Shown here in pieces: positions 39,179 to 47,543 of a stretch of DNA of 64,000 nucleotides (positions are counted from its first letter, which is position 1; every line of letters begins with the position of its first letter). This DNA is from Pseudomonas sp. RIT-562. Lineage in GTDB: Bacteria > Pseudomonadota > Gammaproteobacteria > Pseudomonadales > Pseudomonadaceae. The stretch is from positions 1-64,000 of the forward strand of contig NZ_JAPJIV010000005.1 in assembly GCF_026241895.1 (NCBI RefSeq), in the 5' to 3' direction. A program made the translations under genes and the position numbers. Below the pieces are notes generated by a model. It was not told the DNA's origin and searched no databases. It saw nothing but the letters and a program-made list of their open reading frames with translations.

Positions 39179-39358
39179 TCAATCTTGTTTGGCAGGCTCG
39201 ACCAATCGCTTCTCCAGGTCGCGGCAAGCGTCCTGGATCATGTCTTCAGTGATGGGTACTTCGCGCCCTTGCTCGTCGATAATCGAGCAACCCAGAGGCT
39301 GGCCGGGTTTGGTACGGATCACTTCAATCTTGTCTTCGCTGCTGTGTTGCAAGGACAT
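39179..39358 (-). CDS. PA1571-family small conserved protein
   Basis: ATG 39358, preceded by GAGGAG, gives a 59-residue acidic protein (SEDKIEVIRTKPGQPLGCSI; DMIQDACRDLEKRL). It resembles the PA1571 family of small Pseudomonas proteins, a name that carries no function. There is no signal peptide or membrane span. It has its own terminator and is a single-gene unit. Confidence 0.75.
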   Translation of the reverse strand: MSLQHSSEDKIEVIRTKPGQPLGCSIIDEQGREVPITEDMIQDACRDLEKRLVEPAKQD

Positions 39359-39602
39359 GGCCTGTCTCCTCATCAGGTTGTGTGCTTACTATAAAACCGC
39401 CTGGTGACCGGGCTGTGACAGCTCCTTGCGGTCTTTCCTGAACGGCATCGACAGTCCACCAGAAATAACGCAGGGTTGCTACCCGGACTTTAGACCGATA
39501 GCGTCTAGGGGCTAGGCCTTGCGGTCATAATTAACCTGACTCATTTTGATTTACACAAGTTCCCTTCAAACCACCGCGCCGTGGCGTAACTGGATGATCT
39601 AC

Positions 39603-41369
39603 ATGCTCTCTGCCCGTCACCGCCGTGCCATTCGCCTGACCAGCCGTTTCCTCGCACCCTACCGCTGGCCCGCGCTCGGCGCGTTGCTGGCGTTGATTGT
39701 CACGGCGGGCATCACCTTGTCCATGGGGCAGGGCATTCGCCTGCTGGTGGACCAGGGTTTCATGACCCAATCACCGCACCTGCTCAATCAATCCATCGGG
39801 CTGTTCATGCTGCTGGTGGCGGGTTTGGCGGTCGGCACGTTTGCGCGTTTTTACCTGGTGTCGTGGATCGGCGAGCGAGTGGTGGCGGACATTCGCCGGC
39901 AGGTGTTCAACCATCTCGTCTACCTGCACCCAGGGTTCTATGAGGACAATCGCAGCTCCGAGATCCAGTCGCGCTTGACCGCAGATACCACTCTTCTGCA
40001 ATCGGTGATCGGCTCTTCGCTGTCGATGTTCCTGCGTAATTTGCTGATGGTGATCGGCGGGGTGATCCTGCTGTTCATCACCAACCCCAAGCTGACCAGC
40101 ATCGTGGTGGTCGCCTTGCCGCTGGTGATCGCGCCGATCCTGATCTTCGGCCGGCGAGTGCGCAGCCTGTCGCGCATGAGCCAGGATCGCATCGCCGACA
40201 TCGGCAGCTACGTGTCCGAAACCCTTGGCCAGATCAAGACCGTGCAGGCCTATAACCATCAGGTCCAGGACGAGCAGCGCTTTGCCGTGACGGTGGAGCA
40301 GGCCTTCGAGACTGCGCGCAAGCGGATCTTCCAGCGCGCCTGGCTGATTACCCTGGTGATCGTGCTGGTGCTGGGCGCCGTTGGGGTGATGTTGTGGGTA
40401 GGCGGCATGGACGTGATTGCCGGGCGGATTTCTGCCGGTGAGCTGGCGGCCTTCGTGTTCTACAGCCTGATCGTCGGCAGTGCGTTCGGCACGTTGAGCG
40501 AAGTGATCGGTGAACTGCAACGCGCCGCTGGCGCCGCCGAGCGTATCGCCGAGCTGCTGCGCTCGGAGAACATCATCCAGCCGCCGAGCTCGGGGCTGGT
40601 GACCTTGCCCGAGCGGGTCGCCGGCGACCTTGTGCTGCAGGATGTGCGGTTTTCCTACCCCTCGCGTCCGGATAGCTTCGCGGTCGATGGCCTCAACCTT
40701 ACTATCCATGCCGGCGAAACCCTGGCGCTGGTCGGGCCTTCGGGGGCCGGCAAGTCGACCGTGTATGACCTGCTGCTGCGCTTCTACGACCCGCTCGCCG
40801 GGCGCATTCTGCTGGACGGCGTGCCCTTGACTCAACTCGATCCGCTCGACCTGCGCCGCTGCTTCGCCCTGGTCTCGCAGAACCCGGCGCTGTTTTTCGG
40901 CAGCGTCGAAGAAAACATCCGCTACGGCCGACCGGACGCCACCCTGGCCCAGGTGCAGGAAGCGGCAAAAATCGCCTATGCCCACGACTTCATCGAACAG
41001 ATGCCCGACGGCTACCAGACCCACCTCGGCGACGGCGGCCTGGGCCTGTCCGGCGGCCAACGGCAACGCCTGGCCATCGCCCGCGCGCTGCTGGTGGACG
41101 CGCCCATCCTGCTGCTCGACGAAGCCACCAGCGCCCTCGATGCCCAGAGCGAACACCTGATCCAGCAAGCCCTGCCAAGCCTGATGAAAAACCGCACCAC
41201 CCTGGTCATCGCCCACCGTCTGGCCACGGTGAAGAATGCGGACCGGATTGCGGTGATGGATCAGGGGAAACTGGTGGCGGTGGGCACGCATCAGGAGTTG
41301 ATTGCGGGGAACGCGTTGTATGCGCGGTTGGCGGCGTTGCAGTTTAGTGATGGGCATCAGGTTTCGTGA
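39603..41369 (+). CDS. ABC exporter, fused permease and ATPase
   Basis: From ATG 39603 the product is 588 residues, the typical size of MsbA-like half transporters; an upstream ATG at 39594 is equally possible and the ribosome binding site is weak. Six membrane spans (residues ~15-310) precede the ATPase: Walker A GPSGAGKST, signature LSGGQRQRLAIARALL, Walker B ILLLDEATSALD and switch His in VIAHRL. It should work as a homodimer exporting a lipid, peptide or drug. It is divergent from the small gene at 39358 and followed by REP DNA. Confidence 0.9.
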   Translation: MLSARHRRAIRLTSRFLAPYRWPALGALLALIVTAGITLSMGQGIRLLVDQGFMTQSPHLLNQSIGLFMLLVAGLAVGTFARFYLVSWIGERVVADIRRQVFNHLVYLHPGFYEDNRSSEIQSRLTADTTLLQSVIGSSLSMFLRNLLMVIGGVILLFITNPKLTSIVVVALPLVIAPILIFGRRVRSLSRMSQDRIADIGSYVSETLGQIKTVQAYNHQVQDEQRFAVTVEQAFETARKRIFQRAWLITLVIVLVLGAVGVMLWVGGMDVIAGRISAGELAAFVFYSLIVGSAFGTLSEVIGELQRAAGAAERIAELLRSENIIQPPSSGLVTLPERVAGDLVLQDVRFSYPSRPDSFAVDGLNLTIHAGETLALVGPSGAGKSTVYDLLLRFYDPLAGRILLDGVPLTQLDPLDLRRCFALVSQNPALFFGSVEENIRYGRPDATLAQVQEAAKIAYAHDFIEQMPDGYQTHLGDGGLGLSGGQRQRLAIARALLVDAPILLLDEATSALDAQSEHLIQQALPSLMKNRTTLVIAHRLATVKNADRIAVMDQGKLVAVGTHQELIAGNALYARLAALQFSDGHQVS

Positions 41370-41580
41370 GTCGGCGCTGCTGGGCGACCCAGTACCGACC
41401 CAGTACCGACCAAGTAACCGGCTAAGTAGCGCCGCTGCGAAATATGCAGAAATCGCACAGATCAACGACCTCAGCTCAGTGAACTAGCCTCGCGTAATCT
41501 GCATGATCGAGGAGGGCAACGGAATGCCCATCGCCGCTAATGGATGTCGCCTGCGCAAGTCCAGATTTTCTGAACAGGTC

Positions 41581-41640
41581 TGCGGCAGCTCCTACGGGGT
41601 GTACACCATCCCTATGTAGGAGCTGCCGCAGGCTGCGATC
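41581..41640. repeat. inverted REP-like pair
   Basis: TGCGGCAGCTCCTACGGGG and CTATGTAGGAGCTGCCGCAG form 15-bp arms around a 20-bp loop. GGCTGCGATCTTTT follows, so on the plus strand it could also act as a terminator for the ABC exporter. The rest of the gap 41370-41663 has a short direct repeat (ACCCAGTACCG twice at ~41387) and nothing else. Confidence 0.8.
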
Positions 41641-41663
41641 TTTTGATCTTGCTTCAACCAACT

Positions 41664-43592
41664 TCACTGATCATCAAAATACCGCTCATGCCAATCCACC
41701 AGCGGCTGCGGTGAATTCAGCTTCTGCCCGTAGATCACCGAATACGACAACACGTTCTGCACGTACTGGCGGGTTTCATCGAACGGAATGCTCTCCACCC
41801 ACACATCGAAGCTCAGGTGATCGGCGCCGCGCAGCCACTGGCGCACGCGACCGGGGCCTGCGTTGTAGGCGGCGGAGGCGAGGACGCGGTTGCCGTTGAA
41901 CTGGGCGTGGACCTGGCTCAGGTAGGCGGCACCCAGCTGGATGTTGGTGTCGGGGTTGAGCACTTGCTGCGGCGAGGCCAGGGGAATGCTGAACTTGCGC
42001 GCGGTTTCCTTGGCGGTGGCCGGCATCAGCTGCATCAGGCCGCTGGCGCCGACGCCGGAGCGGGCGTCGTCCATGAAGGCGCTTTCCTGGCGAGTAATGG
42101 CAAATACCCAGCTGGAATGCAGGCCACGGACCTTGGCTTCGCGTACCAGGGTGTCGCGGTGGGCCATCGGGAAGCGGATGTCCAGGTCATCCCAATACTG
42201 CGCCTGGCTGATGGTGCGGATCGCCGGGAAGTACCATTTCAGGTCGTAGGCCAGTTTCGCCTGGGCGACCATTTCATCGCGGTTGAAATGCCGGCTGACG
42301 TGGTACCACTCGCGGCGCCCGTCGACGATCTGCCCGCGAGCATGAAACTCCAGCGCGCGGCGAATGCCCGGCGTGTTGCGTACCTTGTTGACCAGCGCCT
42401 GGCTCAGCACCAGCGGCTTGTTGTTCAGCGAGTAAGGCGATTGCGAGCGATCGGCGGCCAGGAAGCCGTAGAAATCACGCTCGCGGGCCAGGCCCTTGTA
42501 CAGCGTCTGCGCTTCCGGATTCTGCGGTTGGGCCAGTTCCAGGCTGCGGGCCTGCCAGTAGCGCCAGCGGTTGGTGGTGGCCAGGTCTTGCGGCAGGCGG
42601 CGAGTCAGCTGATAGGCATCATCCCAACGCGCCAGGCGCAGCAACAGGCGCAAGCGCCACTCGGAAACGGTGTTGTCGCGCAGCTCCGGGTCGTATTTGG
42701 TCATGACATCGAGCGCCCGGCTGTCGAAACGGCGGGCGAGCGTCAGGCCGATCTCCCGGGCAATGGCGACTTTTTCATCGCGGGAGAAATGCATGCTGCT
42801 GGCATAACCATCGAGCAAGGCCATGGCCTTTTCCGGATCCTGGCGTGCCAGGCGGCGCAGGCCCAGGCTGACGATGTCCGACATCGGCTCATCGGCCGGG
42901 CTGAAGCGTGAGGGCTGGTTGAGCAGCTCGGGCTTCTGCGCTACGTCCACCAGCAAGCGGCCGCGCGGGGCGAGGGTGGTGAGGCCGTTGACCAGGCTGT
43001 TGGCCAGCGGATAGTTGCGCGCCTGCGCCGCCAGCTTGGTGCGCTCCCAGCGTTTCTGTTCAGTCAGTTGACCATCGGCGGCCCACACCCCGAACAAACC
43101 GTCGCAAGCGGCCGGCAGGGATTTACCGGTCAGCCACAGTTTGTTGGCGTTGGCGTAGCCCTCGGTTTTCTGGTTGTGGCCGATCTGGTACTGGGCGTTC
43201 AGGCAGTCCAGCTCGGTGAAGTTGAGCTTGGGATCGTAATACTTGACGAAGGGTGCCCAGTCGCCGCGTTCGGCCAGCCAGCGCAACCAGCGCAGTTTCA
43301 TCCAGTTGGCCTGGGGCAGGTCGCCATGCTCGGCGAGGAATTTCTCGATTTCGGCATTGCTCGCGGTTTTCAGGCGCGCGGTCAGCTCGTCATACGCCAG
43401 GTAAGGTTCCAGCGGATAATCGGCGAGGGCCTGGCTGTAGCGAAAATAGGGGCCGGTATCGCCCTTGGCCAGCGCGCGCTTGGCTTCGTCGTAATACTGG
43501 CGCTGGGTGGACAGGTCCACCGCCTGGGCTGATTGGATGGCAGAGGCAGAAAGAAGCAAACATGAAAAAAGACTGAAAAGGCGACTGCGCAT
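41664..43592 (-). CDS. slt: soluble lytic murein transglycosylase
   Basis: From ATG 43592 the precursor is 642 residues, like Slt70, and begins with a signal peptide (MRSRLFSLFSCLLLSASAIQSAQA). The long alpha-superhelical U and L domains fill residues ~25-460. The C-terminal lysozyme-like domain has AITRQESAF with the catalytic Glu, then GASGLMQLMPATAKETA and AYNAGPGRV. It cleaves peptidoglycan between MurNAc and GlcNAc in the periplasm, releasing anhydro-muropeptides that NagZ, also in this window, later processes. Confidence 0.95.
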   Translation of the reverse strand: MRSRLFSLFSCLLLSASAIQSAQAVDLSTQRQYYDEAKRALAKGDTGPYFRYSQALADYPLEPYLAYDELTARLKTASNAEIEKFLAEHGDLPQANWMKLRWLRWLAERGDWAPFVKYYDPKLNFTELDCLNAQYQIGHNQKTEGYANANKLWLTGKSLPAACDGLFGVWAADGQLTEQKRWERTKLAAQARNYPLANSLVNGLTTLAPRGRLLVDVAQKPELLNQPSRFSPADEPMSDIVSLGLRRLARQDPEKAMALLDGYASSMHFSRDEKVAIAREIGLTLARRFDSRALDVMTKYDPELRDNTVSEWRLRLLLRLARWDDAYQLTRRLPQDLATTNRWRYWQARSLELAQPQNPEAQTLYKGLARERDFYGFLAADRSQSPYSLNNKPLVLSQALVNKVRNTPGIRRALEFHARGQIVDGRREWYHVSRHFNRDEMVAQAKLAYDLKWYFPAIRTISQAQYWDDLDIRFPMAHRDTLVREAKVRGLHSSWVFAITRQESAFMDDARSGVGASGLMQLMPATAKETARKFSIPLASPQQVLNPDTNIQLGAAYLSQVHAQFNGNRVLASAAYNAGPGRVRQWLRGADHLSFDVWVESIPFDETRQYVQNVLSYSVIYGQKLNSPQPLVDWHERYFDDQ

Positions 43593-43805
43593 GAGACATC
43601 CGGGCAGAGAAATCATGACAAGTGCGGGCAGGACCCCCACTGAATAATCTGTAGCTTAGCCTTTTGCCAGCGACGGGCGAAAGCTTTGCCGGCCTCTTGG
43701 CATCAGTTCGCAACATTTGTTGTGCAGAGTGCCCCGACAGTGAAATTGCCGGCCTTTTGCAGCCTCAAGTCAGGTAGAATGCGCGCCCGGTTTTTGGAGA
43801 AGCTC

Positions 43806-45725
43806 ATGACCCTGCTCAAATTCAGCGATGTGTCCCTTGCTTTCGGCTCTACGCCGTTGTTGGACAAGGTGTCCTGGCAGATCGCCCGTGGAGAGCGGGT
43901 GTGCATCATCGGCCGCAACGGCACTGGCAAGTCCAGCATGATGAAGCTCGTCAAGGGCGACCAGAAGCCGGATGACGGCTCCGTTTGGCGTGCCCCCGGC
44001 CTCAAGATTGGCGAATTGCCGCAAGAATTGCCGGTAGCCGACGAGCGGACCGTGTTCGACGTGGTGGCTGAAGGCCTTGATGGCGTCGGCGAGCTGCTTG
44101 CGCAGTATCACCACCTGAGCCAGAACATCGTTACCGATGCCGACCTGGACAAGCTGATGCACGTCCAGCACGACCTCGAAGCCCGCGATGGCTGGCGCTT
44201 GCAGCAATTGGTCGACAGCACCCTGAGCCGCCTGCAGCTGCCGGCGGACAAGACCCTGTCCCAGCTGTCCGGTGGCTGGCGTCGTCGCGTCCTGCTGGCC
44301 CAGGCCCTGGTTTCCGAGCCAGACCTGCTGCTGCTCGACGAACCGACCAACCACCTGGACATCGGTGCAATCGCCTGGCTTGAAGAAGCGCTGAAGGATT
44401 TCCAGGGCGCCGTGTTGTTCATCACGCACGACCGTTCATTCCTGCAGAACCTGGCGACTCGCATTCTCGAACTGGATCGCGGCGGCCTGATCGACTGGAA
44501 CGGCGACTACGCCAGTTTCCTGGTGCACAAGGAAGCCTCGCTGGCTGCTGAAGAAACCGCCAACGCGTTGTTCGACAAAAAGCTGGCCCAGGAAGAAGTC
44601 TGGATCCGCCAGGGCATCAAGGCCCGTCGCACCCGTAACGAAGGCCGTGTTCGTGCCTTGAAAGCCCTGCGCGTTGAGCGCAGCGAGCGTCGTGAACGCA
44701 CCGGCAAGGCCAACATTCAGCTGGACACCGCTGACAAGTCTGGCAAGCAGGTGATGGTCCTCGAGAACGTTAGCTTTGCTCACCCGGGCGGCCCGTTCCT
44801 GATCAAGGACTTCTCGATGGTCCTGGCGCGCGGTGACCGTATCGGTCTGCTGGGCGCCAACGGTACCGGCAAGACCACGCTGCTGAAGCTGATGCTCAAC
44901 GGCCTGCAACCGACCAGCGGCACCGTGGAGGAGGGGACGCGCATCGACGTCGCCTACTTCGACCAGTTGCGCCATCAGCTGGACCTGGAAAAGACCGTGA
45001 TCGACAACGTCGCCGAAGGTCGCGATTTCATCGACATCGATGGCCAGAGCCGTCACGTGCTGAGCTACCTCGGCGATTTCCTGTTCAGCCCGCAGCGTGC
45101 CCGCACGCCGGTCAAGGCGCTGTCGGGTGGTGAGCGTGCGCGTCTGTTGCTGGCGAAATTGTTCAGCAAACCGGCGAACCTGCTGGTCCTCGACGAACCG
45201 ACCAACGACCTCGACGTGGAAACCCTCGAGTTGCTGGAAGAGGTCCTGCTGACCTTCAACGGCACTGTGCTGATGGTCAGTCACGACCGGGCATTCCTCG
45301 ACAACGTGGTCACCAGCACCCTGGTCTTTGAAGGTGAAGGCAAGGTTCGCGAGTATGTGGGTGGTTATCAGGATTGGCTGCGTCAGGGCGGCTCGCCGCG
45401 CCTACTGGGCGTGACCGAGAGCAAGTCGGGCAAAGCCGACCTGACCTCGGCAGTCGTGACTGCCGAGGCCGCACCTGTGGCGGCAGCGGTCGAAGCGCCC
45501 GTCGCAAAGAAGAAGCTCAGCTACAAGCTGCAGCGCGAGCTGGAAGCCCTGCCGGGCCAGATCGAGGCCATGGAGCAGCAGATCGCCGCCGTTGAAGCAC
45601 AAATGGCCGACAGCGGTTTCTACCAGCGTCCTGCGGCGAAAACTGCTGCGGTGATTGCTCAGCTGGAACAGTTGCAGGCAGAGCTGGAAGTGATGGTGGA
45701 GCGTTGGGCTGAGTTGGATGCCTGA
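43806..45725 (+). CDS. uup: ABC-F family ATPase Uup
   Basis: ATG 43806 begins the conserved start MTLLKFSDVSLAFGSTPLLD and gives 639 residues. Two ATPase cassettes lie in tandem with no membrane domain: Walker A GRNGTGKSS and GANGTGKTT, signatures LSGGWRRRV and LSGGERARL, Walker B LLLLDEPTNHLD and LLVLDEPTNDLD. A C-terminal coiled coil (YKLQRELEALPGQIEAMEQQ) identifies Uup rather than EttA. Uup binds ribosomes and branched DNA and reduces transposon excision in E. coli. It is divergent from slt. Confidence 0.9.
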   Translation: MTLLKFSDVSLAFGSTPLLDKVSWQIARGERVCIIGRNGTGKSSMMKLVKGDQKPDDGSVWRAPGLKIGELPQELPVADERTVFDVVAEGLDGVGELLAQYHHLSQNIVTDADLDKLMHVQHDLEARDGWRLQQLVDSTLSRLQLPADKTLSQLSGGWRRRVLLAQALVSEPDLLLLDEPTNHLDIGAIAWLEEALKDFQGAVLFITHDRSFLQNLATRILELDRGGLIDWNGDYASFLVHKEASLAAEETANALFDKKLAQEEVWIRQGIKARRTRNEGRVRALKALRVERSERRERTGKANIQLDTADKSGKQVMVLENVSFAHPGGPFLIKDFSMVLARGDRIGLLGANGTGKTTLLKLMLNGLQPTSGTVEEGTRIDVAYFDQLRHQLDLEKTVIDNVAEGRDFIDIDGQSRHVLSYLGDFLFSPQRARTPVKALSGGERARLLLAKLFSKPANLLVLDEPTNDLDVETLELLEEVLLTFNGTVLMVSHDRAFLDNVVTSTLVFEGEGKVREYVGGYQDWLRQGGSPRLLGVTESKSGKADLTSAVVTAEAAPVAAAVEAPVAKKKLSYKLQRELEALPGQIEAMEQQIAAVEAQMADSGFYQRPAAKTAAVIAQLEQLQAELEVMVERWAELDA

Positions 45726-45738
45726 TTGACCCTGCAAT

Positions 45739-45777
45739 AAAAAAGCCCGGCGTTCAGCGATGAGCGCCGGGCTTTTT
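45739..45777. terminator. rho-independent terminator after uup
   Basis: AAAAAAGCCCGGCG and CGCCGGGCTTTTT form a stem with a 12-nt loop and a U-run on the plus strand; an A-run on the other side could serve the opposite direction. Confidence 0.9.
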
Positions 45778-45809
45778 GTATGCAACACGGTCGACAGATC
45801 ACCCAAAAT

Positions 45810-45907
45810 CCCCTGTGGGAGCGGGCTTGCTCGCGAAAGCGGTTGGACATTCAACATGGATGTCGACTGGCACAACGAATTCGCGAGCAAGCCCGCTCCC
45901 ACAGGGG
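45810..45907. repeat. REPIN (inverted REP pair)
   Basis: CCCCTGTGGGAGCGGGCTTG continues CTCGCGAA and is perfectly mirrored by TTCGCGAGCAAGCCCGCTCC at 45880-45899 followed by CACAGGGG. The arms enclose ~40 bp. This is the classic arrangement of Pseudomonas REPINs, which are mobilised in trans by RAYT transposases; no RAYT gene is in the window. Confidence 0.9.
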
Positions 45908-45916
45908 GGTGTGCTG

Positions 45917-46357
45917 TCAGTTTTTGTTGGCCAGGCGCACCGCGAGCACGTCACAAGGCGCGCCGTGCAGCACGTCGTTGGCCGTGGAGCCCAGCAGCAA
46001 TGCCAAGCCATGGCGGCCATGACTGCCCACCACGATCAGGTCGCAGGTCTGCTCCTTGGCCAGGTGATGAATCTCCTGACGCGGCTGGCCGTAAGTCAGG
46101 TGGCTGTATTCCTTGGAGAGTTCCGGATACTTCAGGATCAGTCGGTCCAGGCGCTCCTTGGCTTGATCGAACTGTTGCTGCTGCAACTGGGACAGGTCCA
46201 TGGGTACGTCGCCGCCAAAGGCCATGGCCATCGGTTCGACGATGTGCACCAGGGACAGTTTGGCGCCGTTGCTCACCGACAGTTCGCGAGCGCGGTGGAT
46301 TACAGGATCGCACTCTTCGGTTAGATCTACAGCGACCAGAATATGGTTGTAGGGCAT
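45917..46357 (-). CDS. universal stress protein, UspA family
   Basis: The 146-residue protein is a single Usp domain: YNHILVAVDLTEE at the N-terminus, ARELSVSNGAKLSLVHIV, and the nucleotide-binding pattern G-2x-G-9x-G(S/T) in VGSHGRHGLALLLGSTAN. Usp proteins accumulate in growth arrest or stress and form dimers; some bind ATP. A good ribosome binding site (GGAGGAGCACCTC-like) precedes the start. It is divergent from the small gene at 46462 with ~100 bp between them. Confidence 0.9.
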   Translation of the reverse strand: MPYNHILVAVDLTEECDPVIHRARELSVSNGAKLSLVHIVEPMAMAFGGDVPMDLSQLQQQQFDQAKERLDRLILKYPELSKEYSHLTYGQPRQEIHHLAKEQTCDLIVVGSHGRHGLALLLGSTANDVLHGAPCDVLAVRLANKN

Positions 46358-46461
46358 GAGGTGCTCCTCCTGAGGATGGCATTATTGTTAAGTATGGCTG
46401 GTTTCAAGCGCAGTGGTTCCCGATAGGTCCGGCGCGCTCATTTAAAAAACGGAGTACAGAT

Positions 46462-46899
46462 ATGACGGTCTGGATAGTGGTGTCAATCCTGTTAGTGGTC
46501 TTGAGTCCGCTGGCGTGGTTGCGACCGTCCCGTGGTCAGAGCGGTCGCATGGCCCTGCGCATGGAGGCCCGACGCATCGGCCTGGCCATGCAACTGGCGC
46601 CCGTGGAGTGGCCCCACTGGCTGAGCCAGGAGCCTCCGAGCCCGTGCGCGCAGTACCATCGGCCACGACGCGGCAAGCAGCCGGCCTGCTGGAGCTACTG
46701 GCAAAAAGCCCCGGGGGTTTGGGTCAATCAGTGGCAGGAAGTCTGTGAAGATCGGGCGCTGCTGAATCATTTCGAAAAATTGCCGGCTAACGTCTACAAG
46801 GTCGAAGCGGATCAGCAAATGATCACCTTGTATTGGGGGGAGAAGGGCGAGGCGACGGTGTTGCAGCAAATCGATGCGACCCTCAAAGCGCTGGCCTGA
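46462..46899 (+). CDS. conserved hypothetical membrane-anchored protein
   Basis: The 145-residue protein has one N-terminal membrane span (VWIVVSILLVVLSPLAWL) followed by a basic cytoplasmic or periplasmic domain with several Trp residues (EWPHWLS, CWSYWQKAPGVWVNQWQE). Similar genes occupy the same place near fadBA in other pseudomonads as I recall it. The long antisense frames here are shadows of GC-rich codons. No function can be given. Confidence 0.75.
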   Translation: MTVWIVVSILLVVLSPLAWLRPSRGQSGRMALRMEARRIGLAMQLAPVEWPHWLSQEPPSPCAQYHRPRRGKQPACWSYWQKAPGVWVNQWQEVCEDRALLNHFEKLPANVYKVEADQQMITLYWGEKGEATVLQQIDATLKALA

Positions 46900-47058
46900 A
46901 TCCCGACCCTGACACATGCAACCTCGATGCAGCGACTTTCCACGTCCGCTAGGCCCAGCGATCTGGCGTGGATGCACGTCCGTGAGGCGGCGCCATCTAC
47001 CGTCGTGACCTCTTCGCGGGCAGTTGTTGCGATGTAGATGGTCGGGTTTCTACAGGCA

Positions 47059-47085
47059 ATAAAAAGCCCGACATCAACATCGGGC
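47059..47085 (-). terminator. terminator on the minus strand upstream of fadB
   Basis: On the minus strand GCCCGA-TGTTGATG-TCGGGC is followed by TTTTTATT. No coding gene on the minus strand reads into it, so it suggests a short untranslated transcript from the fadB upstream region or a remnant. Confidence 0.6.
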
Positions 47086-47367
47086 CGGGTTGGCCAGGCA
47101 GGCCGGAAAACGGTGTGAGCTGATCTTACGCCGGGCATTCGCCAAATCGTTGAAAATATTTCCTCCAGTCCCCGCCAGCGTAGTCTCTTAAACAGAAACT
47201 GCCGCGAATTAGGGCGACTTTTCTAACTATTGATCCTATGAATGGGCGCACATGCACCCGAGTGTTGAAGATCTTCGAGTGACGGAAATGACCGCAAAGT
47301 CGCGTTCACACCCGTATTTTGGGCGATTGACAATTGTTTGAAATTCCGTGAAGGTGACGTACCCAAA

Positions 47368-47383
47368 TCAAACGGGCGTATGA
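47368..47383. promoter_or_regulatory. PsrA-like operator upstream of fadBA
   Basis: TCAAACGGGCGTATGA matches the PsrA motif CAAAC-N4-GTTTG with one mismatch and the flanking T/A. It lies 161 bp before the fadB start. PsrA represses fadBA in P. aeruginosa and is released by long-chain fatty acids or their acyl-CoAs; psrA itself is 9 kb downstream in this window. Confidence 0.6.
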
Positions 47384-47543
47384 ATTGAGCGTTTGCATTG
47401 CGCAGCGCTCCTACAGAATCCCGACTATCGCGTTGGCGGGTGTGTCGGGTGGATTGGCGTAGCATCGACGAATAACGTCTTGCCAAGCCATTCGCCTGCG
47501 TCCGACGTGTACTGTTCAGCTTCCATATCGTGGAGATCAGTTG

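Larger units (their letters stand above)
46900..47543 (+). promoter_or_regulatory. fadBA upstream region
   Basis: About 640 bp separate the small membrane gene from fadB. It contains the minus-strand terminator at 47059-47085, a TTGACA at 47327-47332 without a clear -10 partner, and a PsrA-like box at 47368-47383. A minus-strand frame at 47223-47486 lacks family features. The region is large for a simple promoter. Confidence 0.5.

Noticed and set aside
39771..41465. 564-residue minus-strand frame opposite the ABC exporter
   Set aside because: Composition is His/Gln/Arg-rich, typical of antisense of GC-rich genes; the plus strand has all ABC motifs.
47223..47486. 87-residue minus-strand frame upstream of fadB
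   Set aside because: Codon use and composition look random, and it covers the PsrA-like operator.
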